Assembly: GCA_947483545.1 (NCBI GenBank)
Contig: CANKNP010000209.1
Span: 1 to 9,194 of the forward strand
DNA length: 9,194 bases
Reading direction: 5' to 3'
Source of the DNA: Deltaproteobacteria bacterium
Lineage (GTDB): Bacteria; Myxococcota; UBA796; SXON01
Position 1 is the stretch's first letter, and every line of letters begins with the position of its first letter. Shown here piece by piece: positions 8,401-9,194 of this stretch. Position numbers and translations under genes: made by a program. The notes beneath the pieces were generated by a model. The model was not told the DNA's origin and did no database searches. It was given only the letters and a program-made list of their open reading frames with translations.

Positions 8401-9160
8401 CTCCCACGGCGGCGGGGACGTCAGCCTTGGCCACGGCACCAACGGCGCGACGCTTCATCGCACATGGATCGCGCGCCGGGCGAAGTTCACAGGGACGAGC
8501 GATCCGGCCCATCCGTTCCGGCACCAAGGATCGGCCGACCTAAACACCTACAAGATGTTTCTTGAGGCGGGGCTTGCGATGCTGCGCCGCGGCGGCCAAA
8601 TCGGGATCATCACACCGAGTGGTCTCTACACCGACAAGGGTGCTGGTGATCTGCGGAAACTCCTTCTTCAAAGATGCACATGGTGTTGGCTGTACGGATT
8701 TGAGAACCGCAACAAGGTCTTCGACATCGACAGCCGTTTCAAGTTTTGCGTATGCGTCGCCGAGAAAGGGGGGAGCACCACGGCCATCCAAGCGGCCTTT
8801 ATGCGCCAGGACCTGGAGGATTGGGCCGGGGCGAGAGGTGTCTTGCGGTATCCGGCGTCGGCCGTGGTCGAGCTGAGCCCGCTTTCCACCTCGCTGCTTG
8901 AAGTGGCTACCACCTCCGAACTTGAGATCGCAGCGAGGATGTATGCCAGCTCTCAGCTCCTTTCCGCCGGGGATTGGGTCGGAAGTGGTGGGCTCCTCTC
9001 CTCTCCTCGTCCACGATCCCGTGGAAGTAGGTGCCGGCCACCAGGTCCACCACCGCGCCGTCGGTGCCTACCAGCGGGCTCGGCGCGTCGGTCACTCCCT
9101 GGTGGATCTCGTAGCCCCGCACCGCCAGTCCCGGCGGGAGCAGCCAGCGCCCGCTGGTGA
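5435..9160 (+). CDS. drmMI: DISARM class 1 adenine-N6 DNA methyltransferase DrmMI, truncated and fused to antisense cobQ
   Basis: Predicted S-adenosylmethionine-dependent adenine-N6 methyltransferase that marks host DNA as self in class 1 DISARM. The start is a GTG in a 4-bp GTGA overlap with drmD. The N-terminal half (1-~450) has a degenerate HsdR/type IIG-like region (GLLTNGREWRF) and YIGILYEGLLDYELR from 408. A very acidic, lysine-flanked linker follows (about 457-508). The Rossmann domain has motif I DPAMGSGSF (615-623), YGVDLDP (693-699), FLDHKLRCGNALIG and catalytic motif IV NPPW (915-918). The next segments, PSGLYTDKG (from 1061) and FENRNKVFDID (from 1089), are typical of DrmMI-like enzymes. 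After ...SSQLLSAGDWVG (to about residue 1183, nt ~8985) the expected EF-MTNDS-type target-recognition sequence is missing. The remaining ~57 codons read antisense through cobQ. The catalytic core is complete but DNA recognition is probably impaired, so activity is doubtful. Confidence 0.85.
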   Translation: MNLHDAWTALRHGGNLLSIEALDGLPGRPSASAHYADRLRATLVSLPSDGTAAGEALSALLDVVLESLCGLAVGWRKGSHLGAADAEKLLDGTVLKPRRILEAPDGDRIAVFTTPVQRVGVGAGRRPVAQVVEYLRRRASGTERPFGLLTNGREWRFIWADTDSLAWVEWDADRWLDADVLSPELDVFRRILSWPALARSGGALSPLLAAIRDTRRGQAKLSKELGERVRRAVETLLRARAPVVGPAWEKHAGADLYVAACHVVMRLVVVLFAEARELLPADNAIYHQAYGLRGLLDQLDRLTPERRRSRHAAWPRLLALFRLLHGGSPHPAIAVPAYGGDLFKVGDATGDGVQRALALLEAITDPPDDDALHRILVMLTRTEVRVREGAAWRKVAAPVDFTELTSEYIGILYEGLLDYELRRAGAEPIVFLALGDQPALPLDRLEGMDDKSLAALVEKAKVKKSAAKEEDGDAEEEGDDGDEAESEEESAEAPADVAEEVGELSLDDTRAAARARAVEWGRKAARVGKLVKKGKPTDPAYLRDLDAAANQLIADVKLPGELFLVRWGGTRKGAGTFYTRPQLTMPTVRRTLEPLLYEDGKVRTPEAILALKVCDPAMGSGSFLVAALRTLTGALVESLHVHERLTTENGATAIRCEAFPVADRVLPASSVPGAVDERLDALVRRAVVEHCLYGVDLDPLAVELGRVALWVETLDRRLPFTFLDHKLRCGNALIGTWLDRFRDYPLLAFDRESPDRKWKGVHHEADTWHDALNARRATVIAEQAALLSTQARLFPGTSDEELKNAVARVRRLYRELRAVPAGLPHERARIWRERIQTDAALVQVRTAFDTWCALWFWPLDRLADVPGPRDLHAPSHAAKSVAKGVRERLRFFHWELEFPDVFTGENAGFDAVVGNPPWETQKPSSKEFFSNFDPLYRAYGKQQALAVQKRMFEDQRAVEDEWLSYNGDFKDKGNFVRFSGEPFGDGKVASHGGGDVSLGHGTNGATLHRTWIARRAKFTGTSDPAHPFRHQGSADLNTYKMFLEAGLAMLRRGGQIGIITPSGLYTDKGAGDLRKLLLQRCTWCWLYGFENRNKVFDIDSRFKFCVCVAEKGGSTTAIQAAFMRQDLEDWAGARGVLRYPASAVVELSPLSTSLLEVATTSELEIAARMYASSQLLSAGDWVGSGGLLSSPRPRSRGSRCRPPGPPPRRRCLPAGSARRSLPGGSRSPAPPVPAGAASARW
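6805..6960 (+). other. Acidic low-complexity linker within DrmMI
   Basis: Encodes residues about 457-508 of DrmMI: a short Lys/Ala stretch, then a run dominated by Glu and Asp (EEDGDAEEEGDDGDEAESEE), ending in a Pro/Ala hinge. It separates the N-terminal restriction-like half from the methyltransferase fold and is probably disordered. The DNA is a purine-rich GAGGA/GACG tract. Confidence 0.75.
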
Positions 9161-9194
9161 GTCCTTCACTGGGATGCACCTCTTTCAGCTCCCG
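8907..9194 (-). pseudogene. cobQ: Cobyric acid synthase CobQ/CbiP, C-terminal fragment (5' part off window, 3' end lost at junction)
   Basis: CobQ amidates the corrin ring side chains of adenosylcobyrinic a,c-diamide with glutamine-derived ammonia in cobalamin synthesis. Only the end of its glutaminase (GATase1-like) domain is visible, entering from the right edge in frame. The diagnostic segments are VRGYEIHQGVT and, about 20 residues on, DLVAGTYFHGIVDEE, where the His of GTYxHG is the conserved glutaminase-domain histidine. Normal CobQ proteins continue with a short helix such as FRRAFL and then end. Here, from about 9005 leftward, the sequence becomes RRGAHHFRPNP..., which is the antisense of drmMI, and the frame stops at a TAG (8909-8907). 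The family match covers about 9002-9194. Loss of the last ~10-20 residues may or may not abolish function. It is otherwise unrelated to DISARM, so it marks the host side of the joint. Confidence 0.8.
8980..9012. other. Breakpoint joining drmMI to the 3' end of cobQ
   Basis: On the left, plus-strand DrmMI similarity is visible up to GDWVG (about 8983). On the right, minus-strand CobQ similarity begins at DEE (about 9003). Between them is a pyrimidine-rich CTCCTCTCCTCTCCTCGTCC tract (8993-9012) that could have served as microhomology. No inverted terminal repeat, target duplication or IS remnant is seen at the joint. Confidence 0.7.

Noticed and set aside
8985..9160. Genuine C-terminal tail of DrmMI
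   Set aside because: This Arg/Pro/Ser-rich tail is the complement of a recognisable CobQ segment (GYEIHQG, GTYFHG), so it is antisense read-through.

Overview
This is a GC-rich window (roughly two-thirds G+C or more by eye) with strongly C- or G-ending codons and a partial cobalamin-biosynthesis gene at its right edge. Together these fit a high-GC environmental bacterium such as a myxobacterium-like lineage. The sequence alone does not fix the taxon.

Left part, minus strand: a large serine recombinase (1-1051) runs off the left edge. Its N-terminal catalytic domain, central recombinase domain and the beginning of a zinc-ribbon are visible. Directly upstream, in the same orientation, is a conserved-looking but unrecognised gene (about 1099-1710). 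Its upstream side is a cluster of degenerate GCCAACNGC units (1660-1802) with near-helical spacing. The rest of the divergent intergenic region (1803-2138) holds a possible -10 element and a good ribosome-binding site for the plus-strand operon.

Main part, plus strand: two long genes overlap by 4 bp and match the first two genes of a class 1 DISARM anti-phage system. They are the SNF2-like helicase drmD (2139-5438, best start a TTG upstream of two in-frame ATGs) and the adenine-N6 DNA methyltransferase drmMI (5435-about 8985). In known class 1 loci these are followed by drmA, drmB and drmC. None of the three is in this window.

Right end: drmMI does not finish. Near 8980-9012 its protein similarity stops within the C-terminal target-recognition region. 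The sequence then becomes the C-terminal end of cobyric acid synthase (cobQ/cbiP) read on the minus strand, and cobQ itself loses its last residues at the same point. The methyltransferase frame stays open to 9160 only because it reads antisense through cobQ. The junction is therefore either a real rearrangement (a DISARM island broken inside or inserted into the 3' end of cobQ, perhaps linked to the recombinase) or an assembly chimera. The joint, the truncated defence operon, the recombinase with its unknown partner gene, and the repeat cluster are the main points of interest.
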